Source: Tetmemena sp. SeJ-2015
Taxonomy: Eukaryota > Ciliophora > Spirotrichea > Sporadotrichida > Oxytrichidae
Direction of reading: 5' to 3'
DNA: 64,000 nt
Assembly (NCBI GenBank): GCA_027382625.1
Contig: JAJKFJ010022483.1
Coordinates: 1-64,000 of the forward strand
In this document: in pieces, positions 13,911 through 26,035 of the stretch
How positions within the stretch are numbered: the stretch's first letter is position 1
Layout of the letters: each line of letters starts with the position of its first letter
The notes under the pieces: model-generated
The model's database searches: none
Seen by the model: only the letters and a program-made list of their open reading frames with translations
Told to the model about the DNA's origin: nothing
Made by a program: the position numbers and the translations under genes

Positions 13911-15195
13911 ATATTTATGATCACCCCATATTAATTTGTTGAGTTTAAAGGTTGTTTTAGTTTTTAAAAATTAAAAATTCTTAAAAATTTTGATTTTTTT
14001 TTTCCCTTTCCCCTTTTTAACTTTACTTTATTTTAAAAATATTTATTTCCCCCAAATTTTAATTTTTGATTTTATTTTAAATTAGTTTATTCCCTCAATT
14101 TTTATTCTTTGGGAAAGGAATTGTTTGGGTTTTGTTTTAAAAAATTAAATTGGATAATTAAAAAATTTGGGAGGTTTTAAAATTAAAACCCCCAATTCAA
14201 TTAAATTTAAATTTAAAACCGTAAAAGAGAATTGGGGGCTTTGGTTAAACCCCTTATAAAATTTAGCTTTAAATAATAAAATGCTTTAAATTAACTTGTT
14301 TTAATCTTAGAGTATTATTATTAAAGTATATTACCCCTAATCATTTGCACTATTAGGAAATAGCTTTAGAGTCCTGTTTTATGAAAATAGCAGGGCAAAA
14401 TATATTGCACTTCCAAATTTAAGATTATTAAATTTATAAATCTAAATTATAAATTATAATTAAAAAAAATTTTTTTAATTTTGGGGGGATCAGGGTGACT
14501 TCATCCATTTCTAGATCGTAGATAGTGGGCAACTAAAAATACTTAACCTCCCCGGTATTCATCTTGATGTCTTATAATTGCTGCAAGAAAATTGGAGGAG
14601 TATTTCTGATCTAATATGTATTTTTAGTAACTAAATTTAATTAGAAAATTTAAATTAAACTTTATAATTAAAAAATAACTACAAGAGAAAACTAGTAAAT
14701 AAACACATCTTAAATATTATATTTTTAATCTTCTCTGCCAGTTATTTAGACTCTGATTAAGAAATCGTGATTGCCAATCATACCAGCCTCATCTCCTAAA
14801 TTTAAATTAAAACCTTGCACAAATATGAAACCAGTATTTTTATCAAGAGAGATCAAACCTTAATACTCTTGAATTACATCGCCAAGAATTTTGTATTCGA
14901 ATTTTAGATTGCAATACTCTTATGTCATGTGAATAATCTACATCTTAAAAAAATTAGGGTCATTTAAAGTGTACACATATTAAGTGTACTGAGCTGCTTC
15001 GAATTCTTGAAAGCACTTGTCATTTACAATAATCCTGAAAGTCTAACTATAAGTTTTTGAGATAAGAGGAATTCGAAAGTTTTTTGCAAAATAAGCGTCT
15101 ATTTTTAAAGTGAAGATGCTGTTAGCTAAGTAAAGAGGTGCGACGAAGTTTGTCTGAAGATTAAAAGGGATTGCAACATTTTAGCTTTTGACTAA

Positions 15196-17573
15196 TAGTT
15201 GATTTATCGACGTATTGAAGGGTAAATCATTTCCGCTAATAAATTAATCGTGAGGCGCACATCACTCGTATTTAATGGAAGCCACTGAATGACACCCGAA
15301 AACGAAAGGGGAAGCTGGCCGATTTCCTCAAAAGATCGCGATCACTTCAACTACTTTCGCGGGCCCCTTCATTTTAAACATACCGGAAAAAGGGGACCTC
15401 ATACCCTTTTTCTGGTTAAGCATGGGCAGCCCGAGTCCTATCACACAGCAAAAGATGTAGAGCCCAAAACCAAAAGCTGCAAAAATCGGGGGAAACGCAA
15501 AACCACCGACAAGCAGTTCCCTTTGCCATCATGCGGGCGCAAAACGGGCCCCTCTGCCATGACCTTTAGCACCCCAACTCAGCTAAAAACCCAAGTGGCC
15601 AAAATCCCCTGAAATCTGGGCCCCAGAAACTGTCGCGATAAATCGTCTAGAGGGGGCCCGCCGAAACCCAAAAACTTCAAATTTAAAATCGGGGAAGGTC
15701 CAACTGCAGAGGCGCGGGGAAGATCCCCAGTGAAAATCGAGGCGCTCATCCCCAAAAATCCAAAAAGCACTTATCAAAGACGGCCCACATGAGCCTCAGT
15801 TTAGCGCATAAAACAAACTACATGGGGCGTTTCCCGGTGCACCCAAAGGGTCTGCCCAGCCACTTTTTGGCCAAAAAGCTCTTCCTTTCGGAACGATTTT
15901 TAAATTTTCCGCGTTGGCAGCACCAAAAACTTTACGCAAGGGCGAGGGGCCCGCGGGACCTCCAAGAGAGGCAGCAGGAGTTTGCCAAGACCATCACACG
16001 GTGGATATTCGCCGGCCGCGAGGCGCACATTGGTACACGTACCCTTGATCATGAGCCTGGCGATAGGCTGCGTAATGTGAAGGTGCTCCCATTGAAGTTC
16101 ACCCCTAAGACCACCAAAAGGCAAATCTCCCGAGTTTTTTTCCTCGCCCTCCTCAATCCCCCTTTGCGTATTTCTCGAAGGAAATTCACTTTTTGGAATG
16201 CCTGCGGGGGGCCCGGGCCCCTTGTTCCTGAGCAAAGGGTGCTTGATCTCTTTTTTTAAAGCCTTGCCCCTCTTTTTCTCACTGCTGTCTTTCTAAGGGA
16301 AAAATCTTGCCAACCCCCTTTTGTTTTGTCCATTGCTCTAAATTTTTTAAATTCTGTTTTCGGGCCCAAATTCTGGGAGTTGCTGGGCCCAAAACGGGCC
16401 CCCCTTTCCCCCCGCTGACTAAAGGCCCTGCTTGCCTGCGGCCGACTGTTTCCCCTCCGTCTGGCTGCCCTTCGATTTTGCCCAAACGTGGCCGACGAAG
16501 GCCCCAACGATGTTTAGCAAAAGAGCGAGTCCATGGGGTGCTGCATCGCGGCAAAGTAGCCCCATCCTGCAAATTTTCCCTCAGCAAATGTGGGGAAAGG
16601 GAGGAGGTTAGCGGCTGAGCTAGGGCCTGAGAGTAACCACAGATGCAATCAAGGACTCGACATCCCAGCCCTGCCTCTCGATAAAAGCCTCACTAAAAAA
16701 AACTAAAGAGATCAATGAGGGCCCTTTTTAAAAAGATTTCACGGTTACAGTCCTCTATTTTTGGGTGGGGTATTGGGGAAAATCTCCAGGGAGGTCTGGG
16801 ACCCTTGCCAAGTTTGGGAAAGGAGGGCATAGGAAGGGACGGGAAAATTAAACATGAAAGCGCTGATATTTTCAAGTCGCCCATCTAGGAGGACCCCCGG
16901 GGGGTCGTATGGCTGAACCGAGACTTGCAAAAGGGTGAACCTCGGGGCGGGCCCTTTCTAAAAGAAAAGGTGTAGCTCTGAATTTGTCTGGGACTACCCA
17001 CTGCAGAATCCCCTTAAAGTTTAAATTTCCGAGCCCTCACGGTGGGGGGGAGGAATATACCCGGGGGTTTAAGGCTAGCTTTCAAGCTTGGGATCGGGCA
17101 TATCTTGGTCCTTTGGGGGGTAACTTGACTTCATTTTGTTTTAAAAAGGTTGTTCGGTTTGGGGTGGGTTTTTTGTGGAGGTCCCCTCAACTTGGGGGGG
17201 TCGGCTAGTCAAGCTCTGATTGGCACTTCACTGGGGTCATCATGAGGCCCGGGGGATTTGGAGTGCTTTCCGGCTGAGGGGCGGCCTTTAAGTGGCTGTA
17301 AATTAATTAAATTAAAACTATTAAAGTTTTCCACCTTAAATCGCTTTATTAAAAAATGGAAAAGGGGCCCCAAAAGGGGTCCTTGATGTGGCAACGGCAA
17401 ACTACTCCCAAACTCCCCTTTACTACTGGGCCCTTTTTAAAACCACATGCAGCATTTGGGGGGTTTCCTTCTGATAAGAAATAAGGTTTTAAGTTTCAGC
17501 CAAAACTTTGGTTATTTTAAAAAGTTTTTTTTTTTTTTTTTCATTCTTCTCAATAATCGTATAAATCAACTAT
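15196..17573. mobile_element. GC-rich 2.4 kb TIR element with TAA target duplication
   Basis: This block interrupts copy 2, while copy 1 runs through the empty site near 2,410. It begins TAGTTGATTTAT just after TAA (15,193-15,195) and ends in the exact complement ATAAATCAACTA just before TAA; with a few mismatches the inverted repeat extends to about 24 bases. The interior is close to half G+C against a strongly AT-rich background. Open frames exist on both strands (for example 15,289-15,612 and 15,789-16,400 on plus), but I recognise no transposase, and much of the interior carries expanded homopolymers, so frames cannot be trusted. It could be an autonomous element with a degraded reading. 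Confidence 0.72.
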
Positions 17574-20500
17574 AAATTTTAAATAGCCCTTAAGTTTTTA
17601 AAAGACACTGTTTTATCTTTTGTCAAACTTAAAAATATAATCCTTGGTACAGGTAAAAAATAAAAGTGCAACTAACGATATCTCTAAGTCTTAATTTTAT
17701 ATCTTAAATGAAATTTTGTAAATATTTATTACAAGTCTAAGTAATTGAATGATTGATCTAAAGTGCATCCAGGGAGAGTTTATTGGCTAATCTAGCTGTT
17801 ACAGTTCCTTTGTGCTTCGCAAATAAGTTATTGATTTAATATTGTATCTGTCCATTGGTTTTAAACTTTAAAATAATTGTATAATAACTCCTTAGTATAT
17901 TCCACTGCAAGAGCTAAACTAAAATAATATTAGTCAAATTAAATTAGTAGTTATATTATTAATTTTTTTAATTAATGAAACTCTTCACCTTATTTAACAA
18001 TAGCATATTTAATTGCTTCTAATACCATTTCATATAATTAAAATATAAAAGTTGATTCTAGAAAAGAACTGTCAGACTACCTGTTTGCAGTGAAAAATTG
18101 CAATGACTACAAAACAAAAGTAAAAACAAGTAAAACTATTAACTTATATCATCATCTTAATTATATTATTTTGGCTCACATTTTGCTTTTATAACATGCT
18201 AAATAGGCTAATTATGAAACTTATATTGAATGATTCATATTGAATTACAATAGGCCTTTTGCTTCTACCTGATACTAACTCCTTTAAGAATTCACTTCCT
18301 TGGGGTTCGAGTCTATAACACTTCTGCATTTTTACGATGGTCCTACTAATAGTAATCTTTCATAATTCTTAAAGATACCATTAGTAAAACAGATGCCAAA
18401 GAAAGGTTGCGAATTCAGATAATAAAAAGCATCAGGACAAAAAATGCAAATATATCGAATATGATAAAATTCTGGATAAAAGCGCTCAGAAAATCTCATT
18501 CAGTACTACGCTTTGAATTAACTAATCTAAATACTTTTACTTTGCAATAATCTATTTCTATCAATCCTATAATTCTCTGGCATATTGTAATAGTTATTTG
18601 AAATTTTAGGTACAGCCACCATTATTTTAAAATTAAAGTCAATACCTTATTTATAGTAATTTAAGCTCTATTTTCATTTAAAGTGATATATAATTTATTC
18701 TTTATTAAAAATAATTTATTAATTATTCAATACTATAGATTAGTACTTAGAGGAGAAAGAAGTTGGTGTTGCCCCCAGGGCATTATCAAAGCCACTTTAA
18801 TCCTCGGTAAAACTATAACTAAAGCCACTCATTGAATATGAGCTAGTTAAAATTGTGAATTAGCCTATTCAGCATAATAAATACTTAGAATTTAAAAGTT
18901 TAAACAAATTAAAATCAGAATATTAAAAGTATTTGTTTAGCATCATATCGTCTATATATATTTTTGATTTATTAAATAATCTTAAAAATAACCATATCTA
19001 TAATTTAGAGTATATTTAAAATACAGTTAATTACTAAATTCCAATAGATTTAATCGTAAAATGTTGTCTTAAAAATATTACAGTATTATAAAACACTTGC
19101 TTTATATATTTACCAAAATCCAATTTTTTAAAATTTATCAAAAATTATATAAACCATAATTTCTTTTTTATTCATTTCGTTTAAAAGGACTATTCTATAA
19201 GTTAGAATTGAAGTTATTAAACTATAAGAAAAAATGGACATGGAAATAAATTCGTGCCCATATAATTTTTATTTTTATAATTATGAATGAATTTTGATTG
19301 AGGAACAAGAATAGCTACGATCTTCTGTATAGATAGCTAAATTCCTAAATGTGGAATATTAAAATATAATAAATCACCGCCATCATTCTTCTTGAAACTC
19401 ACAAAGCCGTAATAGAGTTCTTACGCATCGAAAGGCTTTTTGGGAAAAGTGTATGAAAATGATGTAGTATAAGTTGAAATAGATTATTTTATTAAAAATT
19501 TAATAATTATTTCTATTTTAATTAGAAATGAAATCATTTAGAAAAATAAAAGCTAGTGATGGCTCGGAAATAATAGGGGCTAAGTTTACTGATTAGCTTC
19601 TGGGCTAAAATTATTCTGAATTTTATTAAAATTATTTTAAAGCATCATTTTTAGTCTCCAGAACACAAGTATTTTAGAGCAATAAATATTTTTTATAATT
19701 ATCTTCTCTCTCGCTAATCAATTATAAAATTTTTCTAAAAAATGTGAATGTTTATTTGTTCAACTCCCATTTTGTATTCCATTAAATCTAATTTTATTAA
19801 GTTAATCTAATTATAAATTTTTACTATAAAATTCATTTGAATTAAAAATTTTCTACTTTTTATAAATCTTATTTATCTTATTTATTTTACTTGATAATTA
19901 TAAAGAACAATTAAAAAAAGAAAATAATTCAAGACCTCATAAAATGTGGAAGAATTTATATAATCTACATATTCATACAATCAATTAAAAAAATAAATCT
20001 CTAATCTTATTTTAATTAAGACCTTAATTTATTTCAAATCATTTACTCTATTCAAACATGATGCATAATGATGACCTGTAACAACCATTTTTATTGAGAT
20101 TTAGATATAAAAGGATGAAATTTCTTTTTAAAAATTATGCGAGATTCACAAAACTACACCCAAACCTTGTCATAATCTATTTTATAAACATTATTATAGC
20201 ACATTTAAATTTTCTTTATTCTTAAAGAGAGTTAGTTATAAGTCCACATACAAAGTGAAAAATTTCATTAATCAGAAAACGTTTTTATAGAGAAGTATCT
20301 CAGGTCTTTACACCACTTAATTTCTATTTGTGCAGCTCTCTGGATGAAAGAAATGATTAGTCTCAATTAATTTCTTCATTACTTTATTTCAATTGTATTT
20401 CTTCTCTATTTTTATAATTACAATTTCTAAGTTCAAAGATTTGATAATTTCATAGATTAATTTAAATTTTTAATATAAATCCAAAATTTATAAATCTTTA

Positions 20501-20727
20501 AATTTATATTTAGATAGAGAGAGGATGAACTAAAAGAACTTGAAAGCGTTATTAACTATACTTGCTTTGTCTATCTTTATGAGAAATATGTAATAATTTA
20601 CTCTAAAATTAAATATAATTATTCATAGAATTAAATGAGAAATTGATTGCAATCAAAAGGTGAAGATTCATAAAAAAAAACTATTAAAAAATATCTTAAA
20701 ATCTTATAATTTCTAAACCCCAAATAA

Positions 20728-21465
20728 AAAAATGATAAAAGTGCCCATATAGTGTCAAAATCAGCTAAAAATGCCAAAAATTTAAGTGATACTGGCTTTT
20801 AAAATTTCCAAGAGAGTCATTTTTACGAATTTCAGTTTTTTCTGGTATGATCTATTAATATTATTTATTGAATTTAATAGTCATGACTGATTGATGCTAT
20901 GATTATATTTATTCACCAAAAATGACTGAGAATCATTTTGACACTCTATAATATACTATTTCTAAAGAGTTTATCTGCTCTTTATCCAGGTCCCCTGAGA
21001 CCTGGATAATTTAAGAACTCATTTAAGCTATTAATTATTATGACTATTCTTAAAAATTGAACATATAATTGTAAGATCCTCTTAAATATGTTAAAGAGTT
21101 TATCAATGAGTTTACAGCAGTGATTTTATGTAATTGCAGATTTAGTGATCTTGGCTATTATATTTAAACTTGTCATATTCTTCTTTAAATAATATTCAAG
21201 TTAAGATTACAAAATTTTGATAAAACATCCAAATCAAATTAAAAAAACTGAAAGGCGAATCATAATTAATATGTAGATTAACTTTATTATCTTCATAATA
21301 CTTTAAATTAATGAGTAAAATAGAGCTCGGAAATAATTTAAGGTCATTTCATAAAATTTAAAATTATAAATTTTGACCCTCATGGAAATTTTGAAAGATA
21401 AAAATTCTTAATTTTTTGGCATTTTTAGACGATTTTGGCCTAAATGGATGTTTTGTCATAAATTT
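20728..21465. mobile_element. Foldback element inserted in copy 2
   Basis: Absent from copy 1 (site near 5,335). The ends are imperfect inverted repeats of about 40 bases; their best-kept core is CTAAAAATGCC near 20,763 and its complement near 21,420. On the outside, about 45 bases of target sequence (around 20,685-20,730 and 21,510-21,555) occur on both sides, though this part of copy 1 has them once. A G-run followed by a C-run at 21,480-21,510 adds a hairpin. No coding frame was recognised. Confidence 0.6.
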
Positions 21466-23302
21466 GGATCATAAAAAGTGGGGGGGTGTGCACTTCCTTC
21501 CCCCCCCCAAAATATCGTTAAAATCTGTATAATTTCTAAACAATAAAAAAATTAATATTTTCTGCCTCAATATAATTTTATGAAGCAGAGAGGCACTACG
21601 AGTAAGATAGCCATACTGGCAAATCATCGCTTCGAATATGAACTAAATAATTATTAAACTCCGTTGCAATAAACTTTCCCTTATAATCTTTTCCCATTAT
21701 TGTCATGGTTGGTTCCTCGAATTTTTAAATTATTTTGTATTTTTTTTATAAAATCGATAACCGGCAAAATCTAAACCATGCAGGTGAAAAAGAATATAAG
21801 GGTGACTAGCTTGGTCTGGATCGCAATCTATTATATCTAATATAAGAAAAATAAATCCAAGAAATAATAAAAAAGAGAATTAAACTATGATAATAATTTA
21901 AAACATCAACTTTCTTGAAATTTTAGTTTGTGGCTCAAACATTTACCATTCATTGAAACTCCAAACAACTAGCACCCTTGAAATTTATCTTTCATAAGTC
22001 TTTGAAAAAGTAATTTAATGAGTAAATTGTATGTCGATTTCTTTGTTAAAATTCTTAAATATCTCTTCTCAGAGATGAACAATTTAGATTGCAGCAAAAC
22101 AAAATTAAACTAAATTGAACAAGTAATCTAACCAATACTGAACTAGTTTTACTTAAATATATATTTCGCACTTAAACCGAAATATATTTAACTTTCCTTT
22201 TATTACTTTACTTAAACTCTCACTTCATTTAAAATATATTTTAAATTCAAAATTTTTGCTAATTTGAGATGTCAGAGCAAAAATATTTTAATCAAATATA
22301 GATTTTATTTTCATTTAAGTCCAAAAAATTTCTAATTATTTATTTAATTTTTATTATAAATAAAGTATGCTCAAGCTAATCTGATGAGTAAGGGGCTTCC
22401 TTGAAAATGCAATTTAATAATGCCTTATTAACTTTCAGACTTTAAAAATTTTTATTCTTTTATAATATGTAAATTTAAATATCGCCCTCATTTGAGATGC
22501 ATGCCAGAGATATATTATCCTTGGAAGAAACTAAATTGTAAGCTAAGTTAATCATTCCTGAGTTAGCATTATAATAAAACTCAATGGTTAAAAGGAAAAT
22601 AAAATTTAAAATGGTGTACAAAATTTAATCTTAAGTTTTATTAGATAAACAATTCTTGGTTTTATTCATTGAATAGAATATATTAAATTTAAAATAATGA
22701 AAGAAAAGCATTAATGGTGTAAGATCTTTAAACCATACTAAAGCTTTAGTTTCCATTGACTTATCTAGTTTATAATCCTAAGGAATTGCCGATCATACCA
22801 GCAATACCGTACAATCCTCCATTATAATTATATATTGTTAAGCAAAAAATAAAATTTAAGATAAAATAATAGTTAATTTATATGAAGAGTATTATCTACG
22901 AGCATAAATTTTTATAATTTATTCCCTAACAAATGATAGGAATCAAATTTCAAAAAATTGCCATTGCAATTTCAAATTTTTCGAACTTCTTTTAAAAAAA
23001 TGATATTAGAAATAATGAGCTTATATGAAGGTAACAAAATAGTCGAAGTTAAACTCTCATATGAAACTTTAAGTGGGATTTTAAATCTCTAGAGTAAAAT
23101 TAGGATTGATTTCCAGTAAGAATTATTAAAACTTTGAATATAAGCACTCGCAGAACAATTAAATTTAGATATAGAGTAATTTTACCTTTAATACCTTCTC
23201 CTAAATTAATTTCAAAATAAATTTTAATTTTAAAAAATAATTTTAATCTGTTGAAATTAAACTAAATGAAATGTTACAGCCCACAATATTCAATTATTTT
23301 TA

Positions 23303-23621
23303 TATTATCCGTTCAGCCCCAATTTTTGACTACTGGCTGGGAAGCCAGCTTTCCCTGTAAGTAGCCACTGTTTTTTAGTCTTTTTACTGAACTTTAGAGA
23401 AGTAGCTTCAAATCCACCATCATGATTGACATGATTATCGAGAATGTTCCCTTTAATTGTGGGATTTAATAAAGTAAAATTACCCTTTTTTTTGCAAATT
23501 TTTGACAAATTGAAGTTAGTAAATCTGTTTAACACAGATGACAAGAGCTTCGTCCTCGTTCGTCCAGATTTACAGAATAGAGTGAAAAGTTATTTGAAAA
23601 ATCAGGGCTGAAGGTATAATA
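23303..23621. mobile_element. MITE-like element, copy C
   Basis: The counterpart of copy A in the second duplicate, at the matching position. The left end is TATTATCCGTTCAGCCCC and the right end, reverse-complemented, TATTATACCTTCAGCCCT. It keeps the internal segment around 23,410-23,450 that copy A lacks, so A carries the deletion. Confidence 0.8.
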
Positions 23622-24899
23622 ATATGATAAATAAATTTTAGGCAATATTATATTTAAAATTAAGCATTTACTTCTGAGATACACCTCATTTACATGACTG
23701 GAAATGCCGGATTTGTTACGGTTCCTTGAATTACAATTAGTGAAAGATCATTTAAATATGTATCTATTAAATGTATGAATTGATTATTGATCACTCTTAA
23801 CTATCAAAACTTCAAACGAAATTATTTATTTAAGTTATTTGACGAGGTTGCTTTGGAATCATAAATATTTTAAAAGAAAGAATACTTTGTTATTATCACT
23901 ATAATGTAGTTCTTGTTATCTTTGTCTACTGTAAAAATAAAACCTAATTTCTGTCATCAGGATTCTCTAAAAGGTTATATTTGGATGATTTATAATATAC
24001 CTGCATATTTGCCGGAAGTGTGTTGTCATTTTTGTAAAAAAATAAGTAGATTTGGGTTTTCCAGTAGCTGCAATCTATCAAACTTAAGTACAGAAACTTG
24101 CCTTATAAGAAGTTATAAAAAATCATATTAAAATATTTTTAATAAGTAAAGATGGCCAAGAAATATTTTTATCTCTTTTAAAGAGCGAGTCTGAAGTGTC
24201 CACTGAAATAATACCGCTAGTTCTTACAGGCGGATTAATTGAATAGATGTCTTAGTATGTGTCACCCCATTTGTAGTAGTTGAGCCAGAGTACAGAGCTA
24301 AAAGTTTCATCTCCCAAGTAAAATCCTATAAAGGGCTTATCTCCGACTGACCCTCCAAATAATTCAAATTTATTTAAAAACCCAATCATAAATTAAAAAC
24401 AATAAGCTATAAAATATATTTTTTTTTAAAAAAAAACTAATTTTATGATTTACTTAAAATAGAATTAAAAAATTGATTTTGTTTTAATACCTTATTGAAT
24501 TCTATCATTTAATTTCAAATAATTATTATAATGCAACTTTTATTAGAAGTTTTTGAACATTAATATATATTTAGTCTCCTAAAAATAAACTAGTTATTGC
24601 TTTTAGGTAGTAAATTTATTACTTTCAAATAATATGTCCCCTGAATCAGAGTCGAAGTATTCCGCAAACAATATGATAAATTAATTACAATTTAAGTTTT
24701 AAAATTGTAATAGGTGGAGAAGACGGTATAAACAAAATTATAAAATATAATCTCCACCTGTAAATGCTAAAGGCATGGCTTTTGTCTACCAGCATTAATT
24801 TAAAAATGATTATCCTCTATTAATTTTATATTTTAATTAAAGATGTTTAAATACTAAACACCAGAGATGGTATCAAAATCAGTGTAAAGAGAAATAAAA

Positions 24900-25650
24900 A
24901 GATTTACAGTTACTTAATGTATTTTCTAGATGAGTGAGTTTATCAGGAGAAATTGTTAAATAATCCATCGGTGAATAGTATGGACTGTTAATCAAAGGGT
25001 GCGATGGTTATGTTGAGACCTGATGCCGTGCGAGAGGAACATTAATCCCAAGTTGATGATCGCTGACCCTAGAAAAAAGGACCCCTCTCTTCGGATAGTA
25101 GGGTTCACTCGGAGTTTAGATCGATTTTGAAATTGCCAAGGGACCTAGGTGGGAGATTTAAGAGCAAAATGATTGGTGATGATTTGGCGTATCCTGTTGA
25201 GATTAGATTCGGGCTAGACCGCTGGCATTATTCTTCACTTTTAATCTGATGGTATATCCTAGTATATCGTGGAGCCTCCTACACCTTCTGGAGGTCTATA
25301 TCTCTTTTTTACTCCTCTTACACTATTGAACAATAACGAAAATATTAGACTTCCTTTTCAGAGTCAGGAGTTCGGGGAAGTTTGTAGAAGTGATTCTATT
25401 ATGATCCAGTCCACAAAGTTCCTTCATCCGAATTAAGTCATTTCTAACTTTTATGACAAATGAATTAACATATGTCACTGGCTTATTGTCTTAGTCTTGT
25501 CAACGCACAAATTTCTTTTATAATCTAAAGGGGTTGATCCTATATTCCTTTTAGATTTTTAATTGTATTTTTAATCTTTGAAAATTTAATTTAAAAACAA
25601 AAATTAAAGCTATACTTCTAAATATGTTTTAATTTAGGTATGTTCTCTAT
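24900..25650. other. Copy 2-specific segment of unknown nature
   Basis: This stretch separates two blocks that are adjacent in copy 1 (near 8,930 and 9,100). Bases 25,000-25,300 are less AT-rich than the surroundings. I see no tRNA, rRNA or protein pattern. It could be an inserted element or a structured RNA, but no terminal repeats were found. Confidence 0.4.
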
Positions 25651-26035
25651 CTATTAAATCTATAAATAATTTTTTAATTTTAATTTTGAGATGAGCTGCT
25701 AGCAGCTTAAACTTGATTTAAAGCCCTATTGAGAATAAAGAGATGAAATTTACAATAAGCTAAGTACAGAAAACAGTAGTATCTAAAGCCTTTATTTTTC
25801 CAAACTAGTTATTAAACCCATTCTTAATATTATATAGTATAGTTATATCATTATAATGTATTTTAATAACGTGTTATATAAAAAGTTTCATTAATGTGTA
25901 ATTAAATTCACGAAATCATAACAAGCAATAAATCATAATTTAAAGTACTCAAAAATGTTTAATCATAATATTTAAAGAGAACCTCGGTTTTTAAAATAAA
26001 TATATTCATCTAAAATATCAATGAAATTAATTAAA

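Larger units (their letters stand above)
13920..25880. repeat. Large AT-rich duplicated segment, copy 2
   Basis: Second direct copy of the segment at 1,255-9,260. It is longer because of copy-specific inserts: a GC-rich 2.4 kb element (15,196-17,573), about 215 bases near 19,840-20,055, a foldback element (20,728-21,465), and about 0.7 kb near 24,900-25,650. The stretch 13,960-14,250 is homopolymer-expanded compared with clean copy 1. No gene was recognised. Confidence 0.85.

Noticed and set aside
15289..16587. Frames of 100-156 codons on both strands in the 2.4 kb element
   Set aside because: GC-rich sequence with expanded runs opens frames by chance, and none resembles a known protein.
15300..17400. 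Telomere-like CCCCAAAA runs as ends of TBE transposons
   Set aside because: They occur singly inside homopolymer-expanded sequence, not as repeated terminal C4A4 blocks.
25000..25300. rRNA or snRNA gene
   Set aside because: Brief motifs looked RNA-like, but no conserved rRNA or snRNA landmark could be followed for any length.
1255..25880. CRISPR or satellite array as cause of the repeats
   Set aside because: The repetition is two long collinear copies, not short regularly spaced units.
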